Shown here: positions 1 to 7,286 of the stretch, piece after piece | Numbering within the stretch: position 1 is the stretch's first letter | Layout: each line of letters starts with the position of its first letter | Translations under genes and position numbers: made by a program | The notes under the pieces: generated by a model | What the model was told of the DNA's origin: nothing | The model's input: only the letters and a program-made list of their open reading frames with translations | The model's database searches: none | Assembly: GCA_003154555.1 (NCBI GenBank) | Contig: PMDT01000163.1 | Coordinates: 1 to 14,570 of the forward strand | Direction of reading: 5' to 3' | DNA: 14,570 nucleotides | From: Spirochaetaceae bacterium | Lineage (GTDB): Bacteria > Spirochaetota > Spirochaetia > SZUA-6 > Fen-1364

Positions 1-108
1 CGGCGGAGCGTGGATTTCTTCAAGAGGCAGGCGAAGAAGCACGAGACGCCATACCAGAAGATGATTCGCCGCCTGTTGGATATCTACGTCGACCGCCAAG
101 GGGCATAG
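1..108 (+). CDS. CopG/BrnA-like ribbon-helix-helix antitoxin, C-terminal fragment
   Basis: The reading frame is open from the first base of the window to a TAG at 106-108 and gives 35 residues, so the 5' part lies outside. The visible piece has the form V-D-F-F-K ... T-P-Y-Q-K-M-I-R-R-L-L-D-I-Y-V. This matches the second helix and end of short CopG/BrnA-type ribbon-helix-helix antitoxins (the 'FFK...PYQ..I...L..YV' pattern). Such proteins bind their own promoter and neutralise a toxin such as BrnT, which is usually encoded immediately upstream. The toxin cannot be seen here. The DNA-binding strand is also missing, so the assignment rests on a short stretch. The gene is followed by 93 non-coding bases and then the convergent VIT/VWA gene. 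Confidence 0.6.
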   Translation, partial: RRSVDFFKRQAKKHETPYQKMIRRLLDIYVDRQGA

Positions 109-156
109 AATGCGCTGCTACGATTGAGACGGCCCGACTCGGCACCCGCAATGAAA

Positions 157-182
157 GGAGGCCGCCGTCCCCGGCGGCCTCC
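157..182 (-). terminator. Perfect 11-bp hairpin terminator of the VIT/VWA gene
   Basis: Bases 157-167 pair without mismatch with 172-182 around a four-base loop (168-171), giving a GC-rich 11-bp stem. Read leftward, the stem is followed by TTTCATT, a short interrupted T tract, and it begins 20 bases beyond the stop codon of the leftward gene ending at 202. In the rightward direction the stem is followed by CTCGG, so it is not a good intrinsic terminator for the antitoxin gene, although the structure could slow polymerase both ways. Confidence 0.7.
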
Positions 183-201
183 CTCGGTCCCAAAACGCCC
201 C

Positions 202-2487
202 CTACTCCCTCACACTCACCAGCACGCCGTCCACGACCAGGTCCACGTTGCTCCCCAGCGCCAGCCACTGTGCCGCGTCCGGGTGCTTTGACATAAACGT
301 GAAGTAATCTGCGCTGGCAAACTTGAGCTGCATCTGCGCGAGCTTCTTCCCCGCTTGCGCTGTCGAATCGGTCCAGGTTGTGCCGTTCAGGTAGAATGCG
401 CGACCATTCACCACCTGCGCCTGCTGGGCGTAGTTCTGGGTGCGGAAGTCGCGGTAGCCGCCGGGAGCCGCGCTCGGAGAGGCAGGCCGGGCGAGCCCTG
501 CGCCTTGCGACGACTGCTGGAGGTTCGTGCTGGACTTCAGGTCCTGGAAAGCCTGGGAGTTCGCCACCGCGGGAGCGCCGGCGCGGCTGGCTTCCGATGT
601 GGCTTCCTTGCGCACCGAGTCCAGGCGCGACTGGGCATCGTCCATCGCCCCCTTGTCCTTTTCAAGGTCCTGGAATGAACGCATCTGCGCCGGCACGTTC
701 CTCTGCTCTTCGTCCTCCACGACAAGATACGCCGTGTACGGTGTGACGATGCCGAAGTCACGCGCAAGCCGGATCACCTCGTCGCGAAGCTCTCCGGATT
801 CGCCATGCAGACGCATCTCGTCAAGGAGCCAGCCGACGCGCCGCGTCGCCCACATCCGGGGAACAAAGGTGTCAGCGCCGGTATGTGCGGGGAATGTCAC
901 CTGCGCGCTGAACTCCTTCTGAGTGCCGTTGAATGTGCCCGTGATGCGTGCTGTGGCGGTGCCCGAACCACTGTAGCGGCCGAAGACCACGAGCATGTCG
1001 CCGCTGAAAAGGTCCGGCAGCGTCGAAGGCTGGAGCCTTGTCACCCTGATGCCTGAGCCGTTAATGCTGAGCGACAATCCCGAGAGCACGGGGTCCCGGA
1101 TCTTGGCGTAGAAGCTGCTCAGCTTCACCTCGATGTCCTCCTTCGGCAGGACATACTGGCTCACGGCGCGTGTCTCCGAGGCGATGCGGTCCAGGAGGTG
1201 CGTATTCACGTCGTTGCCGATCCCGAAGGTGAATATCCTCGTGCCGCTGCCCGCGCGTGAAGCCCGGGCGACAAGCGTGTCCTCGCTCGTTTCACCGACT
1301 GTAGGCAGCCCGTCGGTGAGGAATATCACCAGGTACGGCCGCGCGGCGCCTGCCCCACCTGATGCGCGCAGGGCAAGCGCGCGGTCAAGGGCATCCTCGA
1401 TTGCCGTGCCGCCTATCGGATTCAGGCTTTCCACGAAGCTCACCGCCTGGTCCACGTGGGACTTGTCCGCGGGCACGAGGCTGCCGAAGAATGGCTCCGC
1501 CTCCGTGGAGAAGCGCACGATCTCAAACCTGTCCTGCGTGCCAAGATTGGCCAGGCAGAACTCGATGGCCTTCTTTGCCTGCTGGAGCTTGGCGCCCGCC
1601 ATGGATCCCGAGGTGTCCAGCACGAAGCAGATGTCCTTCGGCTGCACGCCACCCGCATCTGGCACGGCGCCGGGCGATGCCAGCAGCATGAAGTATCCAT
1701 CGTCTGTCGTCGACCTGACCGCCTGCAGGTCGATGCCGAGCGGACTCGGGGTGCGACTGAACATGACGGTGAAATCGCTGTCGGGCCACACGTCCCGACC
1801 CTCCCATCCGACCACTGCCCGACGATCGCCATCCCGCCGGATCTCCGCCGGGTGGCTAGGGCAGTAGACGCTCCGCAAGGGCTGCTTGCCGTCCAGCGTG
1901 ACGCTCACCGACGCGTCTTTCAACGCCGCTGAGCTGAACTTTTCCGTGTTGAGGGGATAGGTGTAGGTGACCAATCCGCCGTCGTTCGTGAGGAGCTGCG
2001 AATACTTGATGATGATGCGCTTGCCGGATCGCGGCTCTATGGGATAGATCCGGAGCTGGAACGCCCCCCTGCCCACATACTCCAGCAGGGCGGGGTCTTT
2101 CATCTTGCGCACGATATCCTCGTAGAATGCGCGGGCCTTGTCCGCCGGGAGGAGCTCGGCCTTCGTCATGGTCCCGTTGATGTCCATGGAGAAGGAGTCG
2201 ATCTGCGCGCCCGCCGGCAGGGGAAACATGTAGGTTCCCTCCAGCCGCTGATCGCCCGGGTTGTAGAACTCCTCATCCACAGTGGTGACCGCGGCAAGGT
2301 CCGTGATGGCCACGCTCACGTGGTGATACGTGACGGACAGGGGCGCGAAGCTGAAATGCCCCGGCACGGAATCCCCCGGATTCTGCACGATGATGAGCCC
2401 GTCCGCACCCAGTATCGCGGGTGCGGCAATCGCGGCCAGGAGCACCGCCCGCACGAGCCATCGGCGAAGTCGAAACGCTGATTCCAT
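202..2487 (-). CDS. Exported VIT domain and von Willebrand factor A domain protein
   Basis: This is a 761-residue protein, probably exported and envelope-associated. The start is set at ATG 2487 because GGAGG lies five bases before it and a signal sequence follows (R-L-R-R-W, then a hydrophobic run ending near A-I-L-G-A, about residues 1-27). An open frame 12 codons longer has no better ribosome site. Residues about 32-165 form a VIT (vault/inter-alpha-trypsin) domain with the F-Y-N-P-G-D and Y-x-F-P-L-P-A-G motifs. Residues about 285-465 are a VWA domain with an intact metal site: D-T-S-G-S at 291-295 and T-D-G around D392. A Q/S/A/P-rich linker precedes a C-terminal module (N-G-R-A-F-Y-L-N-G-T-T-W, then 'F...S...F..M..HP....LALG') of a type I recall at the end of similar VIT proteins from planctomycetes and relatives. 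VIT-VWA proteins are thought to mediate metal-dependent protein interactions; the partner here is unknown. Confidence 0.88.
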   Translation of the reverse strand: MESAFRLRRWLVRAVLLAAIAAPAILGADGLIIVQNPGDSVPGHFSFAPLSVTYHHVSVAITDLAAVTTVDEEFYNPGDQRLEGTYMFPLPAGAQIDSFSMDINGTMTKAELLPADKARAFYEDIVRKMKDPALLEYVGRGAFQLRIYPIEPRSGKRIIIKYSQLLTNDGGLVTYTYPLNTEKFSSAALKDASVSVTLDGKQPLRSVYCPSHPAEIRRDGDRRAVVGWEGRDVWPDSDFTVMFSRTPSPLGIDLQAVRSTTDDGYFMLLASPGAVPDAGGVQPKDICFVLDTSGSMAGAKLQQAKKAIEFCLANLGTQDRFEIVRFSTEAEPFFGSLVPADKSHVDQAVSFVESLNPIGGTAIEDALDRALALRASGGAGAARPYLVIFLTDGLPTVGETSEDTLVARASRAGSGTRIFTFGIGNDVNTHLLDRIASETRAVSQYVLPKEDIEVKLSSFYAKIRDPVLSGLSLSINGSGIRVTRLQPSTLPDLFSGDMLVVFGRYSGSGTATARITGTFNGTQKEFSAQVTFPAHTGADTFVPRMWATRRVGWLLDEMRLHGESGELRDEVIRLARDFGIVTPYTAYLVVEDEEQRNVPAQMRSFQDLEKDKGAMDDAQSRLDSVRKEATSEASRAGAPAVANSQAFQDLKSSTNLQQSSQGAGLARPASPSAAPGGYRDFRTQNYAQQAQVVNGRAFYLNGTTWTDSTAQAGKKLAQMQLKFASADYFTFMSKHPDAAQWLALGSNVDLVVDGVLVSVRE

Positions 2488-2614
2488 ATGCACCTCCATG
2501 CAAGTGACACGGAGAGTGTGCATCCGGCGGCGCCGGGCTTTGTCAGGGAGGGGAAAAAGGAATGTAAAAACGCTGTAAGGGAATCAGAACCTGAGGTCGA
2601 CCTGTCTCCGCTGC
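2488..2614. other. Intergenic region upstream of the VIT/VWA gene
   Basis: These 127 bases separate the cupin gene's stop from the VIT/VWA start, both transcribed leftward. I see no reading frame worth calling. A GC-rich 13-base palindrome (CCGGCG-G-CGCCGG, 2524-2536) lies 37 bases before the VIT start. On the minus strand there are two short T runs but no convincing sigma70 pair: a TTTACA has only a poor -10 partner at 17 bases. I cannot say whether the VIT gene has its own promoter or is read through from the cupin gene. Confidence 0.4.
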
Positions 2615-3817
2615 CTACGGCCGCCATGTGCCATAATGCGGGATCGTCGGCACATCGATATTGACGTCGGGCCCGAAGAACTTGAGCAGCAGGAGCTCGT
2701 CGCGCCCCGTATTTTTCACAGTAATCGGGACCGTGGCACGCGCGTGAGACACCAGGAGCTCGTCGCGGCGATGATTTTTGCCTGCCACCTCGTGCCCGTC
2801 CACGGTGCCGCTGCCCCGCCAGGCGAAAATGCTGTATACCCCCTTGTCCTTGCTCGTGTAGGTTCCCCCGGGCTTCACGACAAGCTTCTTGCCGCTGAAC
2901 TTCTGCGTGTTGTAGTAAATCCAGTACTCGTCTCCGCCGGGTTGACTTCCGTTTGCGACCGGCTGCGGCGAGGTGTGGCGGTTCTCATAGAAGAAGGGAT
3001 CTCCGCTCACCTCCCAGTCGATCTGGTCCAGCACGGCCCTTTCACCGAGCTTCTTGCGGTCGTCGGGGTGCACGTCCTTCCAGAACAGATCCTTCGACAA
3101 GGAGACGTCCCCGATTCGCGCCTGGAGCATGGCGAAGACGTCGGAGTCCTCCTGCAGCTCGATCGTGAGCGCGGTGCCGGGCGCGTGCAGCCCGCCCGCG
3201 GGAAGGTGAAAGCCTTCGTCGGCGACCTGGAGGTAAGCGCGCGCGAATCGCAGGATCTGATCGTCCTTCCACTCGACGAGGTACGGAAGGAGCAGATCGA
3301 ATTGCCGGCGCTCGACAATGGAAGGGTGCACGCCGAAGAAGGTCTCGGGATGCGGCCCCATGTCGACGCCGTCGGGGAAATAGTAGGCCTCTTCCTTCGA
3401 CGTGCGGCCCAGCTTGTCGAGGTCCTTCTGGCGCTGGTGGATGTGATACGGCAGACGCGCCGCATAGTCGAAAATCTTTGCAAGGCGCCCCAGGCCCTTG
3501 TGCGTTTTCGCGTAGGCCTCCCCCATCACGAGATCGGGAGCTGCCTCCACGGCGTCGCGGAGCGTCATGCGCGGGCCCTTGCCCGCGACATAGCTCAGGC
3601 CCTCATCCGGAGGAGAGATCTTGTTGTCCGCCTTTGTCGTGGAGGCCAGCCACCGTTCGCTGATCCATCCGCGTTCTCCGACATTGTAGGCTTTTTCGGG
3701 AAGACCGAGCCTGCGGCCCGCGGGAAGGAAGTCCCGAGCGACCCATGCCGGCTCAAGGGTCAAGATGCCGTTGCCGGCCGCCAGTGCATTCTCGACTTGC
3801 GCGCGTGTCGCAGCCAT
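2615..3817 (-). CDS. Mannose-6-phosphate isomerase-like (class I ManA) cupin protein
   Basis: This 400-residue protein resembles type I phosphomannose isomerases, zinc cupins that interconvert aldose and ketose phosphates. Residues matching the metal site are H125-x-H127 in Y-H-I-H-Q, the K141-E-E143 segment, and the histidine in L-P-A-G-G-L-H-A-P-G, a recognisable variant of the family 'LPAG.LHAY..G' motif. A second, C-terminal cupin-like half runs from about residue 295 to the end. I set the start at ATG 3817, preceded by GGGGGTGG; an ATG seven codons upstream is possible but has a worse site. The first metal ligand is His where classical ManA has Gln, and the overall match is distant, so the substrate need not be mannose 6-phosphate. 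It lies back to back with the FGGY kinase and probably acts in the same sugar pathway. Confidence 0.72.
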   Translation of the reverse strand: MAATRAQVENALAAGNGILTLEPAWVARDFLPAGRRLGLPEKAYNVGERGWISERWLASTTKADNKISPPDEGLSYVAGKGPRMTLRDAVEAAPDLVMGEAYAKTHKGLGRLAKIFDYAARLPYHIHQRQKDLDKLGRTSKEEAYYFPDGVDMGPHPETFFGVHPSIVERRQFDLLLPYLVEWKDDQILRFARAYLQVADEGFHLPAGGLHAPGTALTIELQEDSDVFAMLQARIGDVSLSKDLFWKDVHPDDRKKLGERAVLDQIDWEVSGDPFFYENRHTSPQPVANGSQPGGDEYWIYYNTQKFSGKKLVVKPGGTYTSKDKGVYSIFAWRGSGTVDGHEVAGKNHRRDELLVSHARATVPITVKNTGRDELLLLKFFGPDVNIDVPTIPHYGTWRP

Positions 3818-3883
3818 GTTGCCACCCCCGGCAGCCATCCTATACGGAAAGGCACCGCGCGTCCAGAAATGCCACGGCCCGCC

Positions 3884-3912
3884 TTGACAATACGCCGCGC
3901 GGGCGGTGCTAT
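3884..3912 (+). promoter_or_regulatory. Sigma70-type promoter of the FGGY kinase, abutting its start codon
   Basis: A perfect TTGACA (3884-3889) is followed after 17 bases by TGCTAT (3907-3912), a weak -10. The predicted transcription start falls at about 3918-3920, which is the ATG itself. There is no clear Shine-Dalgarno sequence, and an in-frame TAG at 3912-3914 rules out an earlier start. This fits a leaderless or nearly leaderless mRNA. The assignment is by inspection only and the -10 is poor. The leftward promoter of the cupin gene must also lie in 3818-3917, but I cannot identify it. Confidence 0.45.
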
Positions 3913-3917
3913 AGCGC

Positions 3918-5420
3918 ATGAGCCTGCTGGGCATCGACGTGGGAACAACCGGCTGCAAGGCGACCGTCTTTTCCGAGAACGGCCATGCACTCTCGTTTGC
4001 CTACGATGAATACGACATGGTCAAACCGCGGCCCGGATGGCTGGAGCTGGATCCCATCGATGTCTGGGCAAAGGTTCGACGCACCATCGCGCAAGCGGTG
4101 AAGGGCGCTCGCGGGGACACGGTCAAGGCCCTCTCGGTTTCCTCGATGGGCGAATCGCTGGTCCCGGTGGGCAAGGACCGCCAGATACTCGGTCCGTCGC
4201 TCCTGATGATCGACAGCAGGGGTGAAGAATACCTGCCGCTCCTGGAGGCGCGCATCGGGGCGGAGAAGCTCTACCGGATCAACGGCAACATACTGGGCAC
4301 GCAGTACAGCCTCCCCAAGCTGATGTGGATACGCGACAACTCACCCGCGGTGTACGCGGCCGCGTCGAAGCTTCTCCTCTGGAGCGGCTTCGTCTCCTTC
4401 ATGCTGGGCGCGGAGCCCGCCGTGGATTACTCCCTGGCGGGGCGGACGCTCCTCTTTGACGTGGACGGGCTCTGCTGGTCGCATGAGATCGCCGCGGCCG
4501 CCGGCGTCGATATCGCGAAGCTCCCGGACCCCGTGCCCGCGGGTGCGCGAATAGGCACCGTGGCGGGACACGTCGCGGAGGAGCTGGGCCTTGCAAAGGG
4601 AACGGTAATTGTCGCCGGCGCGCACGACCAGTGCGCCAATGCGCTGGGCTGCGGCGTGGTAGATGAAGGCATGGGCATGAGCGGCATGGGCACGTACCTC
4701 TGCTTCATGCCAGTGTTCACGGGGCGGAAGCCGCCTGGCCCGATGATGAAATGGGGACTGAGCACGGAGTGCCACGCCGCGCCGGGCAGGTTCGTCACCT
4801 TCATCTACAACCAGGGCGGCCTCCTTGTGAAATGGTACCGCGACACGTTTGCCCGCGCGGACAAGGACGAGGCGGACCGGGTCGGCGCGGACGTCTACAC
4901 AGAGCTCATCCGCGAGATCCCGAAGGAGCCATCCCGCCTCTTCGTGCTTCCCCATTTCACCGTCACCGGCCCGCCGGATTTTCTCACCAATACGTCGGGT
5001 GTCATCGTCGGGCTGAAGCTGGACACGACCCGGGGAGACATCCTGAAAGCAATCATGGAAGGCGTCGTCTTCTATCACAAGGAGCTTGTCGATTCGGTGG
5101 CGGAGGTGGGCATCGCGATGCGGGAGCTGCGCGCCGTCGGCGGCGGGAGCAAGTCCGATGCGTGGCTCCAGATCACCGCGGACATCCTGGGCAAGCCCGT
5201 GGTCCGCACGCGCGTGGCGGAAGCGGGATGCCTGGGAGCCGCCATGCTCGCGGGTGTGGGCACGGGGCTTTTCGCGTCCCTCGGCGACGCGGTGGAATCG
5301 ATGGTGACCCTGGGAGAACGTTTCGAGCCCGACCCGCGGCGCCAGGCTGAATACCGGGAAAGGTACGAGCGCTACCACGCGTTGTGGCCCCTGATGAAAG
5401 GATACCTGGGCGCGCGGTAG
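3918..5420 (+). CDS. FGGY-family carbohydrate kinase (xylulokinase-like, substrate unknown)
   Basis: At 500 residues this is the normal length for an FGGY kinase, which phosphorylates a sugar or polyol with ATP in the cytoplasm. The N-terminal phosphate loop L-G-I-D-V-G-T-T-G is at residues 4-12, which fixes the start at ATG 3918. The proposed catalytic base is D237 in G-A-H-D-Q, and the C-terminal FGGY signature begins G-G-G-S-K-S-D at 408-414 and continues A-W-L-Q-I-T-A-D. Every part needed for activity appears present. Sequence reading alone does not separate xylulokinase, ribulokinase, fuculokinase or gluconokinase subgroups. The gene is divergent from the ManA-like cupin and convergent with the prenyltransferase, with 22 bases between stops and no evident terminator. 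Together with the PfkB kinase and class II aldolase further right, it suggests a pathway through a doubly phosphorylated ketose. Confidence 0.9.
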   Translation: MSLLGIDVGTTGCKATVFSENGHALSFAYDEYDMVKPRPGWLELDPIDVWAKVRRTIAQAVKGARGDTVKALSVSSMGESLVPVGKDRQILGPSLLMIDSRGEEYLPLLEARIGAEKLYRINGNILGTQYSLPKLMWIRDNSPAVYAAASKLLLWSGFVSFMLGAEPAVDYSLAGRTLLFDVDGLCWSHEIAAAAGVDIAKLPDPVPAGARIGTVAGHVAEELGLAKGTVIVAGAHDQCANALGCGVVDEGMGMSGMGTYLCFMPVFTGRKPPGPMMKWGLSTECHAAPGRFVTFIYNQGGLLVKWYRDTFARADKDEADRVGADVYTELIREIPKEPSRLFVLPHFTVTGPPDFLTNTSGVIVGLKLDTTRGDILKAIMEGVVFYHKELVDSVAEVGIAMRELRAVGGGSKSDAWLQITADILGKPVVRTRVAEAGCLGAAMLAGVGTGLFASLGDAVESMVTLGERFEPDPRRQAEYRERYERYHALWPLMKGYLGAR

Positions 5421-5442
5421 GGGGCGGCCGTGTCGCGGCGAT

Positions 5443-6468
5443 CTACCGCCAGAATGCCGGCAGGAAGTGCCGGAGGGCGGCTTCGGCGCAGAGACCCAGC
5501 AGGTACCACCCGCCAAAGGCGCGCGTGCCGACAAAGGCGATCGGCGCAAAGTAGAGGGGCCAGCCGCCCTTGCCCTCGGGAAATCCCTCTGGTCGCTCCC
5601 TGGGCCGAGGCTTGAGGAGCGCCGGCAGCGTCTTCAGGAGCGCCGGCAGCGACAGGAGCACGACCGCCATCGCAGGCGTGAAGTAGCGCAGGCCGATCAG
5701 CGCCAGCGTCACGACAAACGACAACGCGGTCATCACGATGATGGAAACTCTCGCCGCCTTCTCCCCGATCAGCACGGGAAGCGTGGTGATCCTCTTTGCC
5801 CGGTCCAGCTCCATCTTGTCGATGTGCTTGCCGAAGATGACGGTTGTCACGACCAGGGCATACGGCGCGCCGGCGAGCAGGGTCATGGGATCGAAATGCC
5901 GGGCAAGCACGTAGTACCCGCCGCCGATCATGATCGGTCCCCAGACGAGGAACACGGACAGCTCCCCCATCGCCACGTATTTCAGGGGCCAGGTGTAGAA
6001 AACGACAAAAACAGAGGCGAGGCCGAGAAGCACCAGGACCATCGGATCCATGCCATCCAACAGAAAGAGGCCGAAAGCGCACGCCAGGACGAGGCCCGCG
6101 GTGGCCGCCGCGAAAGCCAGAAGCTGGCGCGCAGAGAGAAGACCCTGGGCAACGGTCTGCGGGCCATATTGGGTGCGCGCGTAGTTGTCCGTGTCAACGC
6201 CGCGCTTGAAATCTGTGTAGTCGTTGAGTAGGTTGTTTACGGCATGCCCGAGCATGAGGCCGAGAGTCATGATCAGCCATGCGATGGGGCGTACAATCCC
6301 CGCGCGCAGGGCGAGCAGGCCCGCTGCAGCGCTGGACACGAATGTCATGATGAGTACGGCGGCACGACTGGAGACAAGCCACCTGGACACCAGGTCGAGA
6401 GTATCCCACTCGTCCCGCGAGATCGCGGGAATCACGCTCAGCGCTTCACGCCAGATCGCCCGCTTCAT
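5443..6468 (-). CDS. UbiA-family prenyltransferase, MenA-like
   Basis: This 341-residue integral membrane protein would attach a polyprenyl chain to an aromatic or other acceptor. The first aspartate-rich motif is N82-D83-Y-T-D86, continuing F-K-R-G-V-D. The second is H215-I-D217-K-M-E-L-D222-R, followed by T-L-P-V-L-I-G. Between them, G-E-L-S-V-F-L-V-W-G-P resembles the corresponding MenA segment more than UbiA or heme O synthase, so 1,4-dihydroxy-2-naphthoate prenyltransferase is the best guess but unproven. Seven to nine hydrophobic helices are apparent. The start at ATG 6468 has TGAGG six bases upstream. A loop near residue 280 carries a duplicated seven-residue unit (L-P-A-L-L-K-T / L-P-A-L-L-K-P). 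A prenyl diphosphate synthase that could supply its substrate lies about 0.8 kb to the right, on the other strand. Confidence 0.85.
   Translation of the reverse strand: MKRAIWREALSVIPAISRDEWDTLDLVSRWLVSSRAAVLIMTFVSSAAAGLLALRAGIVRPIAWLIMTLGLMLGHAVNNLLNDYTDFKRGVDTDNYARTQYGPQTVAQGLLSARQLLAFAAATAGLVLACAFGLFLLDGMDPMVLVLLGLASVFVVFYTWPLKYVAMGELSVFLVWGPIMIGGGYYVLARHFDPMTLLAGAPYALVVTTVIFGKHIDKMELDRAKRITTLPVLIGEKAARVSIIVMTALSFVVTLALIGLRYFTPAMAVVLLSLPALLKTLPALLKPRPRERPEGFPEGKGGWPLYFAPIAFVGTRAFGGWYLLGLCAEAALRHFLPAFWR
5615..5651. repeat. Two-copy in-frame tandem repeat inside the prenyltransferase gene
   Basis: The 16-base string AGGAGCGCCGGCAGCG occurs at 5615-5630 and again at 5636-5651, a period of 21 bases. 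It encodes the repeated peptide L-P-A-L-L-K in a late loop of the UbiA-type protein. The reading frame is kept. It looks like a small slippage duplication in a tolerant region. Confidence 0.85.
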
Positions 6469-6530
6469 CGCAGCCTCACCCCTCGGCCTGTTGTCGCCAT
6501 ACTCGGTGTTCGTGATGACATTTCTCTATC

Positions 6531-6572
6531 ATGTTTCCTAATATATTAACAATTCAGTATAGTATATAAGCA
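6531..6572. promoter_or_regulatory. AT-rich divergent promoter region (prenyltransferase / DUF981-like gene)
   Basis: The 183-base gap between two divergent genes holds the only strongly AT-rich island in the window. On the plus strand TATAGT (6558-6563) matches five of six -10 bases. On the minus strand TATACT occurs twice, overlapping, as AGTATA at 6556-6561 and 6561-6566. Transcripts from either side would have leaders of about 80 bases. I do not find a good -35 hexamer at the right distance on either strand, so an activator or a different spacing may be involved. The rest of the gap (6469-6530 and 6573-6651) shows nothing recognisable apart from ribosome sites. Confidence 0.5.
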
Positions 6573-6651
6573 GCAGAAAGCTGTTATCCCTCCGGGCAGC
6601 CAGCCAGGCCAAGTGCATCATCAAGCCCGAAGGCCAAAAAGGAGGCGTGGA

Positions 6652-7212
6652 ATGTTCATCGATTTCCTGACCCTTATGCTCATCAACATGGCGGTGGCGC
6701 TCATTCTCTTTGCGCTGTACATGGCTTTCTTCATCGAGAAGGACGCGAAGAAGATGGTCCCCGGGTTCCTGATCGTGGGTGCAATCGCCCTGATCACCGG
6801 CTTCCGCATGATTTTCACGTGGCCGCTGCCTGGCTCGTTCAACATCGCCTATGGCGACCCGACCGTCCTGCTGGGCGCGTTCTTCTTCATGGCCGGCCTT
6901 ACGATCAACTTCGGCTGGGACCTCCTCACGATCGGAATTTACTCCGCCGTTTCCGGAGCGGCAGTCATCTTTCTTGGCGTGAGGATCTTTGTCCTGAAAA
7001 TGGGATCGGATCCCCTGGAGGCGGCTCTGGCGTTCATCGGGACCGGCGCCACGGCAATACTGGCGCTTCCGGCAATCGCGCTTCCGAAGATCAAGTGGAT
7101 CCGCTGGCTCACGGCTCTTGCGTCCATCGTCACTGCCGCCGGCTGGGTCTACGTTGCCTTCAGCGCGTACTGGGCCCACCTCGAGTCCTTCGCAAAGTGG
7201 GCACCCAAGTAG
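6652..7212 (+). CDS. Small polytopic membrane protein, DUF981-like
   Basis: The protein has 186 residues. The start at ATG 6652 is well supported: AAGGAGG lies seven bases upstream and the first transmembrane helix begins at residue 5 (M-F-I-D-F-L-T-L-M-L). About six hydrophobic segments are seen, near residues 5-27, 37-56, 70-88, 91-113, 121-140 and 147-170, with short charged loops such as E-K-D-A-K-K. The opening 'MFID.LTLMLIN' and overall size resemble the uncharacterised DUF981 family, known from archaea and some bacteria, but I rely on memory here. No catalytic residues can be assigned. It lies between the MenA-like prenyltransferase (divergent) and the polyprenyl diphosphate synthase (downstream, same strand), so a role in membrane isoprenoid or quinone biology is conceivable but is inference only. 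Confidence 0.75.
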   Translation: MFIDFLTLMLINMAVALILFALYMAFFIEKDAKKMVPGFLIVGAIALITGFRMIFTWPLPGSFNIAYGDPTVLLGAFFFMAGLTINFGWDLLTIGIYSAVSGAAVIFLGVRIFVLKMGSDPLEAALAFIGTGATAILALPAIALPKIKWIRWLTALASIVTAAGWVYVAFSAYWAHLESFAKWAPK

Positions 7213-7227
7213 GCGTGCATACCCACG

Positions 7228-7257
7228 GAGGGGGCCGGGTTGCATTCCGGCCTCCTC
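7228..7257 (+). terminator. GC-rich hairpin between the DUF981-like and polyprenyl synthase genes
   Basis: Bases 7228-7238 can pair with 7247-7257 (11 pairs including one G-U) around an eight-base loop. A run of five T follows at 7266-7270, but only after an eight-base gap, so it is not a textbook intrinsic terminator. It could weaken read-through into the polyprenyl synthase gene, or act as a leader structure near that gene's start. Confidence 0.35.
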
Positions 7258-7286
7258 ATGAAGCCTTTTTGCGCTTCGCCGTCCCC

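Noticed and set aside
2524-2536. GC-rich palindrome CCGGCG-G-CGCCGG upstream of the VIT/VWA gene as an operator
   Set aside because: Strings built from CGG/CCG are common in DNA of this composition and no promoter hexamers frame it, so I noted it but do not claim function.
2636-4009. Long open frame on the plus strand opposite the ManA-like cupin gene
   Set aside because: It is antisense to a gene with clear family motifs, has no recognisable domain and reads through the divergent promoter region. High GC leaves such frames open by chance.
4341-5549. Long open frame on the minus strand opposite the FGGY kinase
   Set aside because: Its translation is rich in Arg, His and Ala with no domain, and it mirrors a kinase gene with all signatures intact.
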